64,000 bases of DNA from Centrapalus pauciflorus (taxonomy: Eukaryota; Streptophyta; Magnoliopsida; Asterales; Asteraceae): contig JAANYP010004250.1 of assembly GCA_020465985.1 (NCBI GenBank), forward strand, positions 1-64,000, written 5' to 3'. The translations under genes were made by a program, and so were the position numbers. Each line of letters starts with the position of its first letter. The stretch's first letter is position 1. The notes under the pieces were generated by a model. The model saw only the letters and a program-made list of their open reading frames with translations. It made no database searches and had not been told where the DNA came from. Positions 43,467-54,952 of the stretch are shown here, in pieces.

Positions 43467-45830
43467 TGTAACAACCCAACTTTTGATTAGTTATGTAATG
43501 ACTATTTTGAGATAATAATATAATTTTGTTATATTATTTGGAATTTGCAAATATTGATTAAGAATAAAAATATATTAAGTAAATATAATTTTATATTATA
43601 TTTATGATATAATTAAATTGAGTAAAATAAAAGAGATGTATTATACAAAAATAGAAGTGGGTTAAAGTCAAATGAAGTATATAAACTGAAATAATGATCA
43701 TTTAAGATCATTAATACAAAAGTTACGCTCTCTCTACTCTCTCTCTCTACATTGTACGGTTTCTTCATAAAACCTTAAGAATTATCACAAATTTGCAATC
43801 AATTGGAGAATTGAAGACAAGTGAATGTTACAATCAACAACAATCAACAAGAATCTACAGAAATTTCAAGGTAATATTTCATTTAAATTCGAAAATTTAG
43901 TATGTTGGTTCGGTTTTGTGAAAAACCGAAACCAAGAGATTAAAATGTGGAAATTAGATGTTGCATGTGTATAAATTTAAAAGATTATGATGAATTGAAG
44001 TTAATAAAAGAAACAGAAACAAGAATTAGTAATCATATTGTTCAAAATAGTGAAGAAATCGGAATTATAATGAAAAAAATATGTTCTTGACAAAAAGAGT
44101 CATATTTTGGATGATTTTGAACCATATATGATGTTATTGATAGGGAAAAGTATATAAAATCAACCCAAAAATGATAATATAACATAAAATAAAGTTGCAT
44201 GTTGATTTAAGTAAGTTTTGGGAATTTTTTGAAAAATCCGAATGAATATCACCAAGAACATGAAGAACATTTCTGGAAAAATGTCCAAGTCCAGGGATCC
44301 GAATTCGGATGAGAACCGAATTCGGATGAGAACCCATACTTCGGATAGTACTAATTCGGATGCTTCCCAATTCGGTTCTTATATATGAAATTCGGATGAC
44401 ACCTAAATTCGGTCCCAAATCCGAATTCGGATGACTAGTTCGGACATAACTTGGTCTGAATTCGGATGCTAAATTCGGACTAGCCAATTCGGGCTCTCAA
44501 TTCGGATTGGTCCGGATCCGGATGATCCGAATCCGGATGGTCCGAAGTTAATGGGTCCGAAATCACATGAAATGTTTTAATATTTTGAAAGAATAAAGAA
44601 AATAAGCAAATGAAAGATTAATGAGTGATCGGTTATCAGAATCAGATAGAATTAAAGAATTTATGACCAAAAGATGATGACATTGACAAGATAAATTATC
44701 AGTTATCAGAATCAGATAAAATAAAGAGAAAGACATGAAATTGACATGATATTATCATGAATGAATTTGAACAGGTTCAGTATATTCTGAACAAAGATTT
44801 AAAGACTTAAAGAAGATAGACTGACAGAGATAAAATCCTGAGATAACTCAGGTGGCAGATTCTTATATCTGTTTGACCAAGACCCAGAACTGTGAGTTAT
44901 AGATATTCAAATTGAACATGCACAGATCCGGTTGAGATATATTGATGCTGTTACATTTATTGACATTCATTTATCAGCTGAATTGAGACCTGTGCACACC
45001 ATGGATGGGTGTTGCCCAGTGAATCATGATAGCTATTTGCTTATCTTTTCAGATTGTATTTAATATTATCTCAGACTTTGCTTTATGATTCGTTGCTATC
45101 ATGACTCCTAAGACATATGCTTACATCATTGATCAGACTTTTGATAAGATTGATTCAGCTTGATTAGCCCTTATGGTCTATTGTTCTAGACCCGGCTATT
45201 TCACCAGTTCTTATGAACTTGGTAATGACCTCCGATGTTCCGCCATATTGACTTACTGGTAGCTAGCCCAGTATGTGGCTGATCCCCACGATATAAGCGT
45301 GAGTGTGGCTTGAACATCATCCGATCTTATGATACTATATCTCAATCATGAGGGCTGTAGTGGCAGCCAAGACATATCACGCTTAGATTTATGACTCCGC
45401 TTGACACGCATGTTAATATTGAAAATCTATAAACTCACTAAGCTTTGCTTACAGATGTTGCTTTAAAATTTTACAGGAAAAGCCAAAGGAAAATCACCTG
45501 CAGGACCTAGTACTTAGGTCAGTCAAGATCCAAGTTTTGAAGCTTTCCTAGACCACTACTCAACAATTATCTGGTACTGATTGGAAGATAGCTAACGTGG
45601 TGGTTCTGGGTAGACTTGATGTGATGTTTGATGTTATGATTAGATTAGATGTTCCCTTTTTATAACTTTAATTTGAAAATCTGTAATTTGTGATGAACTT
45701 AATCCTAAAATGTTTGTACTTGTAATTTAATATTCCGCAATTAATTAGTCTATCTTAGTTTGATTGATATCGTATTGCATGATGTGGGACCTAGACTCTG
45801 AGGACTGACCCGGAAGGGGAGGTCTTCACA
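43467..45830 (+). repeat. 3' LTR of element G
   Basis: 2,364 bp. Against the 5' LTR it has 17 extra bases adding one GAATTCGGATGAGAACC unit (near 44310-44340), two extra bases in the CT run, and lacks a 24-base insertion present near 37580-37605. It ends at the AGTAT duplication. Confidence 0.95.
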
Positions 45831-47505
45831 AGTATCATAGGAAATCCAAATACCGATGTGAGAACTAGGAGTAGTGTGAATAATAACATGGTACTGTTAT
45901 CGATAATCAACGACTCTGAGGCGTTTCACACGTGTTTATACTCGTGTTTTATCTCACAAGTAGAGCCGAAAAATTTGCAAATGGCACTGAAAGACAATTT
46001 TTGGGTTGAAGCCATTCAAGAAGAACTGTCACAGCTCAAAAAGCTTGAAGTACGGGAGTTAGTGTCGTTACCTCGAGGAGAAGTTGCTATAGGGAGCAAA
46101 TGGGTCTTTAAGTGCAATATGGATGATCAGGGTATAGTTACTCGCAACAAGGTAAAACTCGTGGTAACAGGGTTCAACTAGGAAGAAGGAATAGATTATA
46201 ACGAAGTGTTTGCACCAGTGACGAGGCTAGAGGCGATTCGTTTGTTTCTGGATTTCTTATCCTTCAAAGGATTTAAGGTATATCAACTCGACGTCAAGAG
46301 TGATTCCTTGTACGGCAAGGTGAAGGAATTGGTGTATGTCGAACAACCGCCAGGGTTTACTGATTCAAAGTATCCCGACAGAGTATATCGACTTGATAAG
46401 GCTATGTATGGATTACATCAGGCACCTAGGGCTTGGTATGAGACACTGTCAACTTATCTTTTAGACAATGGGTTTGAGAGAGGGAGAATTGATAGTACAC
46501 TATTCGTGAAAAGGAAAGGTGAATATTTTATCTTAGTACAAGTGTACGTGGATGATATCATCTTCAACTCGTCAAACGAGTAGATGTGCAAGGATTTTGA
46601 AAAGGTTATGAAGTCGAAGTTTGAGATGAGTGCTATAGGAGAGCTGAACTTCTTTCTTAGTTTGCAAGTTGAACAAAGGAAAGAAAGAATGTTTATACAT
46701 CAGATGAAGTATGTCTACGGCATTTTGGAACGCTTCGGGATGGAAGGAACAAAGCTAACTGCACATTTTAGTACTCCGATTCAAGTGAATCATAATCTCG
46801 GACCAGGTAAAGATAGTGATCGATACTGATGTGGATCCGACCTTATATCGGGCTATGATCGGGTCACTTATGTATTTAACTGCTTCTAGACCTAACATTA
46901 TGTTTGTTGTGTGTATTTGTGCAAGGTTTCAAGCAAATCCAAAGGAGATGCATATGACAGCCGTGAATCGGATTCTGAGATACCTAAAGTCGAAACCAAA
47001 GCTGAGACTTTGGTATAATGCTGATGGAGATCTGGAATTGGAGGCGTACACGGACTTTGACTATGGTGGATGTAGCTTGAACCGGAAATTAACAACTGGA
47101 GGTTGTCAGTTCCTTGGAGAGAGTCTCATATCCTGGCAATGCAAGAAACAAACTTCGGTCGCCGTATCAACCTGTGAGCCCGAGTATGTCGCTGCTGGCA
47201 GTTGCTGTTCACAGATTCTGTGTATCCAACAACAATTGCGGGATTACGGTTTGACTTCTACTCATACTCACATTAGGATAGACAATCAATCAATGATTGC
47301 TATAACAAATAATCCAGTTAAACACAGTAAGACAAAGCACATAGACATAAGACATCATTTTATACATGATTGTGCTGAAAAGAATTTGATAAAACTTGTA
47401 AAAGTTGCAATGGAAGACAATAATGCAGATTTATTCACAAAAGCATTTGATAAATCACACTTTGAATTCTTAGTTCAACTAAATGGCATGCGTAATCCGG
47501 AGTAA
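45831..47505 (+). pseudogene. pol: Element E Pol: RT and RNase H
   Basis: The frame resumes directly after the AGTAT duplication (SIIGNPN). RT has KWVFKCNMDDQGIV, YQLDVKSDSLYGK (usual Ala replaced by Asp) and YVDDIIFNSSNE. RNase H has TTGGCQFLGE, STCEPEYVAAGSCC (usual Ala replaced by Pro) and KTKHIDIRHHFI. In-frame TAG codons lie at 46179-46181 and 46581-46583, and the frame slips near 46815. The C-terminus NGMRNPE matches F exactly. Confidence 0.9.
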
Positions 47506-48258
47506 CTTGACCTTAGTAGTTTTTCTTTCTTTTTAGTGGTAACTTATTAGTTTTGTTTCTTAGTGTATTTTACTGAAAAATGAAAAACAAAAGAAAAAAG
47601 AGAGAAAACCGTAAAAATATCAAAAAAAGAGAATATTGAAAAATGAGAGAAGTCTTAGAGTGATAGGTTTAAAGTGACGAAAATTAGCACATGATAACAA
47701 ACTCTAAGTGTTAAGCTTTCACACATAATGTACCTTAAAATCTAAGTGATATACACACTCTTGTCTGATATGTTGGTAGGCATAATAACTGAAGGAAATT
47801 CTAACGGCTAATAAAATAATCAAGAAAATGTCATATGTGTAACTAACTTAGATGTATGACCAAAAGGTCTTAATTTCTATGTTAGAGACATACAGACAAT
47901 GATAATGAATGAGGTACACAAATTTATCTGGGGGATGTATAGCAACATCAAAATACATCTTAAACAAAGAAAGAAAAGGTTTTGTAAAGAAAAGAGAAGT
48001 CAAAACAAGTCGTTTTGTTGTACGTGAGTATAGACCTGCCACCCCTGTCTTGCTAACATAAGAGGAACTCTAAGACAAACTAAGACACTCTGTTGTATGT
48101 AAATACAGAACTGTGTCCGACGTTATCCGTTTAAAGAAAATTTACAAATACCAAAAAGTCATAATCATTGTGTGTATTGTGTGTCTGCCTTAATCATAGA
48201 AGTATGTCTATGTATGGGACACGTAAGGTAGTCTCTTGATAAATAAAAAAGGCCAAAG
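47506..48258 (+). other. Element E pol-ORF3 spacer, first part
   Basis: Noncoding but similar to 29000-29950 of element F. It has an A-rich tract after pol (47570-47650) and two copies of a TTGTTGTACG-AGTA-GACCTG motif (48015-48038; weaker at 48090-48116). Element H inserted after CAAAG. Confidence 0.75.
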
Positions 48259-49977
48259 TGTCACATCCTTGCTTTAAACATGCTTGCTTATCCCAGGAAT
48301 AATAATACTTGCATAATGCTAAATAAAATATTACAGTAAGTCATGCACTACACGTGCAACAAGGTTACAGTACTAAGTTGCTAAAAACATCACAATATAA
48401 ATAAAAGCAGCTACCCAAAACCCAAGGCATCATAAAGGTATACCACAAGCTGAAAGTGAGCTAAGTCCTCTGGGTTGATCAGACAATAGACCTAAGCAGA
48501 AGGTCCAGCTTGCTCTTTACCTTTTCCTGTAAGAATTGTGAGTAGCAACTGTAAGCTAATTGCTTAGTGAGTAAACAGATATTCATGAATGCATGTAAAA
48601 TATGTGGCGAAAGTGCCTATAAAGGCTTGCTATGCTTGCTTGCTTGCTTAATACCCAGAAAGAATGCTTGCACAATTGAGACATTTCACGCAGAAAGGAG
48701 ATGCCACCACTAGGGGTTTACCGCTGACAGATGATCAATCTGTGATGCAGGGCTAGCTACCCGCATAATGCTTAGGGATAGTGGTGAGCATCAGAATTGT
48801 TTGCTTGCTAAGTATAATGCTTATAAAAGTGCACAAAGAAATGCTCAAACAAAGCTTGTTGTATGATATGCAGAACAATAAACAGATAACAGTATATTAT
48901 GCACATTAATAGATCAGGTGTAAGATCCGGCTAAGCTGGGTATCGCCTGTACCACAGTGTTCGCCTTCACTCACAACAGTCTATTGAATTCCAAAGAAAT
49001 CATATAGAAGCAATTTATGTCTCAATTTCATATAAAACATGTAAACAAGAATAACTGTTACTCACAATACTGTCTTATGCTTTCTAATATTCTGAGATGC
49101 TTGCTCGGGCTTATCTATGCTTTATATTGCTCTGAAACGCTTGTACTTGCTTATCTAGGCTTTAATATACTCTGGCACTGGCTTTGACGCATAACCGAGC
49201 TAAATCGTTTATTTTTATATCTGAGGTGCTGTGAAATATCTGTAATTTAACATTACAGAATATACACTAAATTAATAATGCTAGCTTAAAATTCCAACAT
49301 CTACAAACCTTAACTTCTAGCTAAATATCTTGTTTAATTTTGCGTTGCCCACAAATTTATTCAAATAATTCGAACTTAGGGGGGGTTTCGAACTTAATGA
49401 GGTTCGAACCCATACAGGCTTCGAACATAGAGCAATCTCAAACATAAGGCTTCGAATTTAGGCTAATTCGAATTTGTTCTTGGCATCTCGAACTTGTTCG
49501 TGTTTTTAAGCTTTCAAACATGCATTTCCAAGCCAAAAATCATGAATATGCTAAGGAACAAGTCTAAGTTTGATTCTATTACACTTAATCCAGAAGAATC
49601 GACTTATAACTCAAGCAAAATAGCTTTAAACGAATCAAAGATGGGGAATTTGAACCCTTTTCTTAAAACCGAAGGTAAAGAGGAAAGAAAAGATGATTCT
49701 TACCTCAAATCTGAATCAAATCACACATGCAATGGTAAATTCTTTTAATACTCTTCGAGATCTTTCCGATGACGTATAGAACTCGAGATTTGGTCGGTCG
49801 GTTTGGGAGAAAAGCTAGTGAGAAGATTGGGTTTTAGAGAGAGAGGCTCTCAATTGTAATTGGATTTGCAAGAATGAGAAAATGAATTTTTCAGCTCCTA
49901 TTTATACCAAAATTCGAAATTACATCATTAAACGCAAATTGCCCAAAAACGCATAAAATAAAAAGCAAGGTGTTATA
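48259..49977 (-). repeat. 3' LTR of element H
   Basis: 1,719 bp, same length and same TA...CA tips as the 5' LTR. The TTCGAACTT word array is at 49370-49510. The donor GAG|GTAAGA is near 49705. GCTTGCTTGCTT runs occur near 48630-48650. Confidence 0.93.
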
Positions 49978-50505
49978 GTATGAGCCCACCACGCTTGCAC
50001 TTCGTCCTCGAAGTACCTAGGGCTCAAAGAGATGCGGATATCGAACTCTCATGTCTTGCTCAGATTCCCAGGTCTGGGAAATACCATGAGAAGTTCTCCA
50101 CTGCACCAACACCATTGCCACTTCTCGATTTCTTAGCTTCTTCATCTTCGTCTCCAAAATAACCTCAGGCTCATCGCATTGCAGCTTCTCGTTGATCCTG
50201 TAACTCAGATGATCGGACCATTTTTCTCTTTCGCTTTCATTTCACTTCCTTAGTTGTGACACGTGAAATACAGGGTGTATGTTGGACAGTTCGCTCGGCA
50301 AGTCCAACAGATAAGATTGAGTTCAGACACGTTCGATGATCTTGAAAGGAACAATGAATCGTGGTGCTAATTTGCCACGCTTGCCGAATCTAAACACACC
50401 TCTCATCGGCGAGACTTTCAATACCACATAATCGTCCTTCTGGAATTCTAAAGGCTTATGGCGTCGGTCGTGATACGACTTTTGTCGAGATTGAGCAGTT
50501 TCCAG
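49978..50505 (-). pseudogene. pol: Element H integrase tail, chromodomain and polypurine region
   Basis: Frames resume with LKVSPMRGVFRFGKRGKL and a FIVPFKI segment where the GPF motif is usual (about 50420-50340), then a chromodomain-like segment (KMKKLRNREV, VLVQW; about 50180-50080). The end holds GAGGACGAAG and GTGGTGGGCTCATAC just before the 3' LTR. Confidence 0.75.
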
Positions 50506-51450
50506 TCATTGGCGAATGATTCTGACCTTGTCGTTTGTTTGTTGAAGTAATTCAGGACCAGCGATGGGTGCTTCACCGGCTTCATACCAACAAGTAGGCG
50601 TTCGACACTTGCGTCCGTATAAGGCTTCAAAAGTTGCGGCTTTGATGGATGAATGGTAGCGATTGTTGTAAGAAAACTCTGCTAACGGCAAGTGGTCGTC
50701 CCAATTACCGCTAAACTCAAGAACACAAGCCCGCAACATGTCTTCGAGTGTAAGGATCGTGCGCTCGCTTTGGCCATCAGGCTGCGGATTATACGCCGTG
50801 CTAATTCTGATGTTGGTGCCTAATCCATCTTGTAATGCACTCCAGAACCTCGAAGTGAACCGGCTGTCGCGATCTGAAACAATTGACAGTGGAACTTCGT
50901 GTCGAGTAACGATCTCGTCTATATACAACTTAGCCAACTTCTCCAATGAGTAGTTCTCGCGAATTGGAATGAAATGAGCGACTTTGGTTAGACGATCCAC
51001 AATCACCCATATTGCATTGTGCTGTCTTCGCCTAGTAGGAAGCTTCGTCACAAAGTCCATCGTTATGTGATCGAACTTCCACTCGGGAATCGGTAGAGGC
51101 TGTAGACTGCCATAAGGCTGCTGATGCTCCGCTTTGAATAATCGGCATGTAACACAATTATCGACATATTGGCCTACGTCTCTTTTCATACCGGGCCACC
51201 AATACTCGGCTTTTAGATCGTTGTACATTTTGGTGCTGCCAGGATGTACCGATAAGCTAGAACAGTGGGCTTCCGAAAGAATTTTCTATCGAACATCACC
51301 AAATTTCGGAACCCAGACACGATTTTTGAAAAGTTTCAAGCCGCGAGAGTTATCGATTAAGAATTGAAGTTGCCCTTTCATATCCTCAGAGTTGAGGTTT
51401 TCTTCTTTTAGGGCTTCGGCTTGAGCAACGAGGATTTCATCGATCAAAGT
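50506..51450 (-). pseudogene. pol: Element H integrase
   Basis: The main ORF is 51228-50506; the zinc-domain His pair lies in the shifted part before it (near 51260). Cys pair in DNCVTCRLFKAEH, catalytic D, D, E in HITMDFVTK, VSDRDSRFTSRF and GQSERTILTL. A TGA near 50506 ends it. Confidence 0.9.
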
Positions 51451-52149
51451 TTATGAAAACAAAGTATGGGTCAAGGTATAGAGACATTTAGCAGAGTAAG
51501 ATTTACGACTCAATGCGTCGGCCACCACATTCGCTTTGCCAGGGTGATACAGAATATCACAGTCATAGTCTTTGATGAGTTCCATGGAGCGTCGCTGGCG
51601 CATGTTGAGCTCCTTCTGGCTGAAAATGTACTTAAGGCTCTTGTGATCCGTATACAGCTGACATTTGGTGCCGTAGAGATAATGTCGCCATGTTTTCAAC
51701 GCAAAAGTCACAGCAGCAAGTTCAAGGTCATGAGTCGGATGACTCTTTTCATGATCCTTAAGTTGGCGAGAAGCATATGCTATGACTCTGCCTCTTTGCA
51801 TCAAAACACACCCAAGCCCTTGATATGAAGCATCACTGAAGACCACAAAGTCTTCATTGCCTTCGGGTAAGGCCAGAATACGTGCTTCGGTGAGTTTCTG
51901 TTTTAAAGTTCGGAATGCGTTCTCTTGAGCTTCTTCCCAAATAAAGGGAACATTCTTGCGAGTAAGAGATGTAAGAGGCATGGCTAGTTTTGAGAAGTCC
52001 TTAATGAATCCCCGGTAGTAACCCGCCAATCCCAAGAAACTTCGGATCTCAGTAGCTGATTTGGGAGCTTCCCAATTTTGAATGGCTACTATCTTAGAAG
52101 GATCCACAGAGATTCCTTCACCAAATATCACATGACCAAGGAATTGTAT
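51451..52149 (-). pseudogene. pol: Element H RT end and RNase H, exon 2 part
   Basis: Starts IQFLGHV directly after the intron. RNase H motifs: FSDASYQGLGCVLMQRG, YTDHKSLKYIF, HPGKANVVADALSRK. A TAA ends the ORF (near 51451); integrase coding resumes after about 220 bp of shifted frame. Confidence 0.9.
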
Positions 52150-52238
52150 CTGATAAGATACAAGATTTGCAAGTTAACGCTGAGCATGAAATTTAAGAAA
52201 AGATAAGCTTAAAATGAATAAATCGAGATTGTAAGCAC
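52150..52238 (-). other. Predicted 89-nt intron in RT of element H
   Basis: Minus strand GTGCTT...CTTATCAG, phase 0, at the same boundary as the intron of G. A GTTAAC branch-point-like match lies about 28 bases before the acceptor. The sequence shows no obvious similarity to the G intron. Confidence 0.82.
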
Positions 52239-53186
52239 CTGTCACAACCAAAATTCGCATTTAGAGAACTTGGCGTAAAGTCGCTCTTTGCGCAGCAACT
52301 CTAGCAGCTCTCTAAGATGCACAGCATGCTCAGCTTCGGTTTTCGAGTAGATGAGAATATCGTCTATAAAGACGATAACAGACTTATCGAGCATTGGTCT
52401 ACAAACGCGGTTCATCAGATCCATGAACGCCGCAGGAGCGTTTGTAAGGCCAAATGGCATAACAAGAAACTCATAATGCCCATATCTAGTACGGAAAGCT
52501 GTTTTAGGGACATCTTCTTCACGGACCTTGAGCTGATGATACCCAGATCTAAGATCGATCTTCGAAAAGTAACTGGCTCCCTGAAGCTGGTCGAAAAGAT
52601 CGTCTATTCTGGGCAACGGATATTTGTTCTTTATTGTTACCTTGTTCAACTCCCTATAATCAATGCACATCCGGAGAGTCCCATCTTTCTTCTTAACAAA
52701 TAAAATAGGAGCTCCCCAGAGAGATGAACTTGGTCGTATAAGCCCTTTGTCAAGCAACTCTTGCAATTGCTTCATCATTTCTTGCATCTCAGCAGGTGCA
52801 AGTCTATACAGGGCTCGAGCAATCGGTGTCGCGCCTGGCACTAAATCAATTCTGAACTCCACCTGACGGTCTGGTGGGAGTCCAGAGATGTCCTCGGGAA
52901 GGACATCGGGAAACTCGGAGGCTATCGAAACCTCGGCTAATGCTTTCTTTTCAGACTTAGCATCTATCGCATATGCTAAGTATGACACGCAACCCTTAGC
53001 TATATGTTTCCTAGCTTTGACTACAGAAATTAAGCATATTACACCTGTCTTTCTGTCACCGTAGATGCAAATGCTGCAGCCATCAGGAGTAGTGAGCTTT
53101 ATCAACTTCTTCTTGCAGACAATGTTGGCGTCGTGATGATCAAGCCAATCCATACCCATGATGACGTCAAATTCGTGAAAGTCCAT
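52239..53186 (-). pseudogene. pol: Element H RT, exon 1
   Basis: Protease end and RT. Intact motifs: RQVEFRIDLVPGATPIARA, KIDLRSGYHQLK, HYEFLVMPFGLTNAPAAF, FIDDILIYS. It ends FWL then TGA (52242-52244) where G has CGA (Arg), then CAG and the intron. The TGA is a single C-to-T type change. Confidence 0.9.
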
Positions 53187-53416
53187 CGGTCCAGTTGAAA
53201 TGTGCAGTTGTCGAGCAGAATGATGCAGTCACGGTAAATTTTATCGGTAGACACACTTACATTACTAGCCGTTTCAATATCAAAGATAACAGGTAGAGTT
53301 GTAGGTGCAATTCCAAGTTTAGATGCAAATGAATTTGATATGAAGGAACGGTTGGCTCCTGAATCAAAAATAACTCTAGCAGGTACGGAGTTAACGAGAA
53401 ACATACCAGATACCAC
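53102..53416 (-). pseudogene. pol: Element H protease
   Basis: Contains the aspartic protease motif VIFDSGANRSFIS at about residues 16-28 and matches G over 70 residues. The frame slips near 53190 and the rest of the domain (FDVIMGMDWL) is read in the next entry. Confidence 0.85.
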
Positions 53417-53518
53417 ATCTGGTATTTCCTTTGCTTGCTCGGCCGTTATTTGGAATGCGCGATTCTGACTCCGAGCTGGCTCGTTACGGCGACTAGAACC
53501 TCCTCGCGATGTGCTATG

Positions 53519-54747
53519 TCAGGCCGGGTGATTTTGTCTTTGCTGTTGTTGTTGATATTGTTGCTGAGGTCTGTGTTGCTGCTGCTGCAATCGCGGATGA
53601 TGCTCTGCACTCGGGTAAATTATGCTGAACGGATGCGTACATGCATGCTCATTATGTCCAGGGCGTAAACAGTTGTTGCAAACTTTAACTTTGTTAGGAC
53701 ATTCTTCACTGCTATGTCCTATTTGGTTGCACACGTAGCACCTCACATCATTGGGGTTACAACGCCCAATGTGTGACTTCTGGCAGCGACGACACTGCCT
53801 CGGCTCAGAATGTACTGCATAAGATCGAGATTGCTGTGCCGGAGGTGAGCTGAACTGTCGGTACTGAGACTGCTGTGGCTGAGAATATCTGGATGAAGAT
53901 CCAGAATAGCTTCCAGTGCGCGATTTCTTGGGCGGTGATGGACATGTCGGGTTAACAGATGACGCAGGAACTCCTCCAGCTCGAATAAAGTCTTGCTCGA
54001 GAATTCGAGCAGCTTCAACACAGTCAGCATAATTGGTGTATCTCTGGTGCTTCAAAAACTTCTGATATTCGGGATGCAGACCCATTATAAAACGATCGAT
54101 CTTTCGCTCTTCAGTAGCAACTTGATAGTCAAACAGCAAGCTTAATCGGGTAAATTCAATCTCATACTCAGTCACCGATTTGGTTCCCTGAGTAAGAGAC
54201 ATCAGCTTTTCTTCCAAACGCATCTTTTCATCAGCTGGGCAATACTGACGAAAGAAAATAACCTTAAATTCATCCCAAGATAGGGACTTAATCCAGTTGG
54301 CTCTGTGCATGTTCTCTTGAGATCTCCACCACATAGTTGCGCCACCCTCGAACAGTGTAGTAGCGAAGCTGACCTTTGATTCTTCAGCACAGGCGATGAT
54401 GAGAAATATGTGTTCGATGCCAGTAATCCACTCGAGCGCTTCAATCGAGTTTGCAGCTCCTTTGAAAGGTTGAGCTCCGCAAGCTTTGAAGTAACGAAAG
54501 TTGCAGCCCTTAGGAGGGACTACAGGAGCTTCCTCCTCTTCGATGTCGTCGTTGTGGCGTCCAGTATCATCATGTTGCTTTTTCCTACATTCTTCTCTAT
54601 GCCTAGTTTCGGCTTCATACGAGCACGAAACTGATCTTGCAGAAACTTAGCTTGACGCTCGTTGTTCTCATTAAGCATAGTTTGCATAATTTGCATGATC
54701 TGTTCAGGAGTGAGTCCACCTCCAGCTCCTTCAACAGATGCAGACAT
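53519..54747 (-). pseudogene. gag: Element H Gag
   Basis: ATG at 54747 follows the splice-site-like ATTTCAG (intron end 54751). The frame slips near 54610 and the main Gag continues in 54334-53519 (EEKLMSLTQGTKSVTEYEIE; DRFIMGLHPEYQKFL). The two zinc knuckles CYVCNQIGHSSEEC and CNNCLRPGHNEHAC match those of G in place. A Gln-rich tail ends at a TGA near 53521. It resembles G but is clearly another family. Confidence 0.85.
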
Positions 54748-54937
54748 GTTCTGAAATTATATAAATATACTTGCATAAGAATAGGCATAACTCCTATTCT
54801 ACCCCATTTCCCAATTCCTAAAGCAAAGTCAAAGCCTATCTTAGGTTAAGTTAAAGCCTAGACATTCGAAGCTAATATCTTTGCTTAAAAGTTTGAGTTC
54901 AAGTGTTATTGCTAACACTTGAATCCCTCAAACTAAT

Positions 54938-54949
54938 GCTCTGATACCA
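54938..54949 (-). other. Primer-binding site of element H
   Basis: Minus strand TGGTATCAGAGC, three bases (GGA) after the LTR. Confidence 0.92.
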
Positions 54950-54952
54950 TCC

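Larger units (their letters stand above)
36194..45830 (+). mobile_element. Element G: intact Gypsy chromovirus (Tekay-like)
   Basis: 9,637 bp with long LTRs, flanked by a perfect duplication AGTAT (36189-36193, 45831-45835) in pol of E. The single gag-pol gene is open throughout apart from a 90-bp intron, with RT before integrase and a C-terminal chromodomain. By eye the LTRs differ at about nine bases plus three indels over 2.36 kb. This is the youngest and possibly active element of the window. Confidence 0.96.

Noticed and set aside
49494..49748. 84-codon plus-strand ORF, repeated at 56188-56442
   Set aside because: Present twice only because it lies antisense in both LTRs of H; no protein features.
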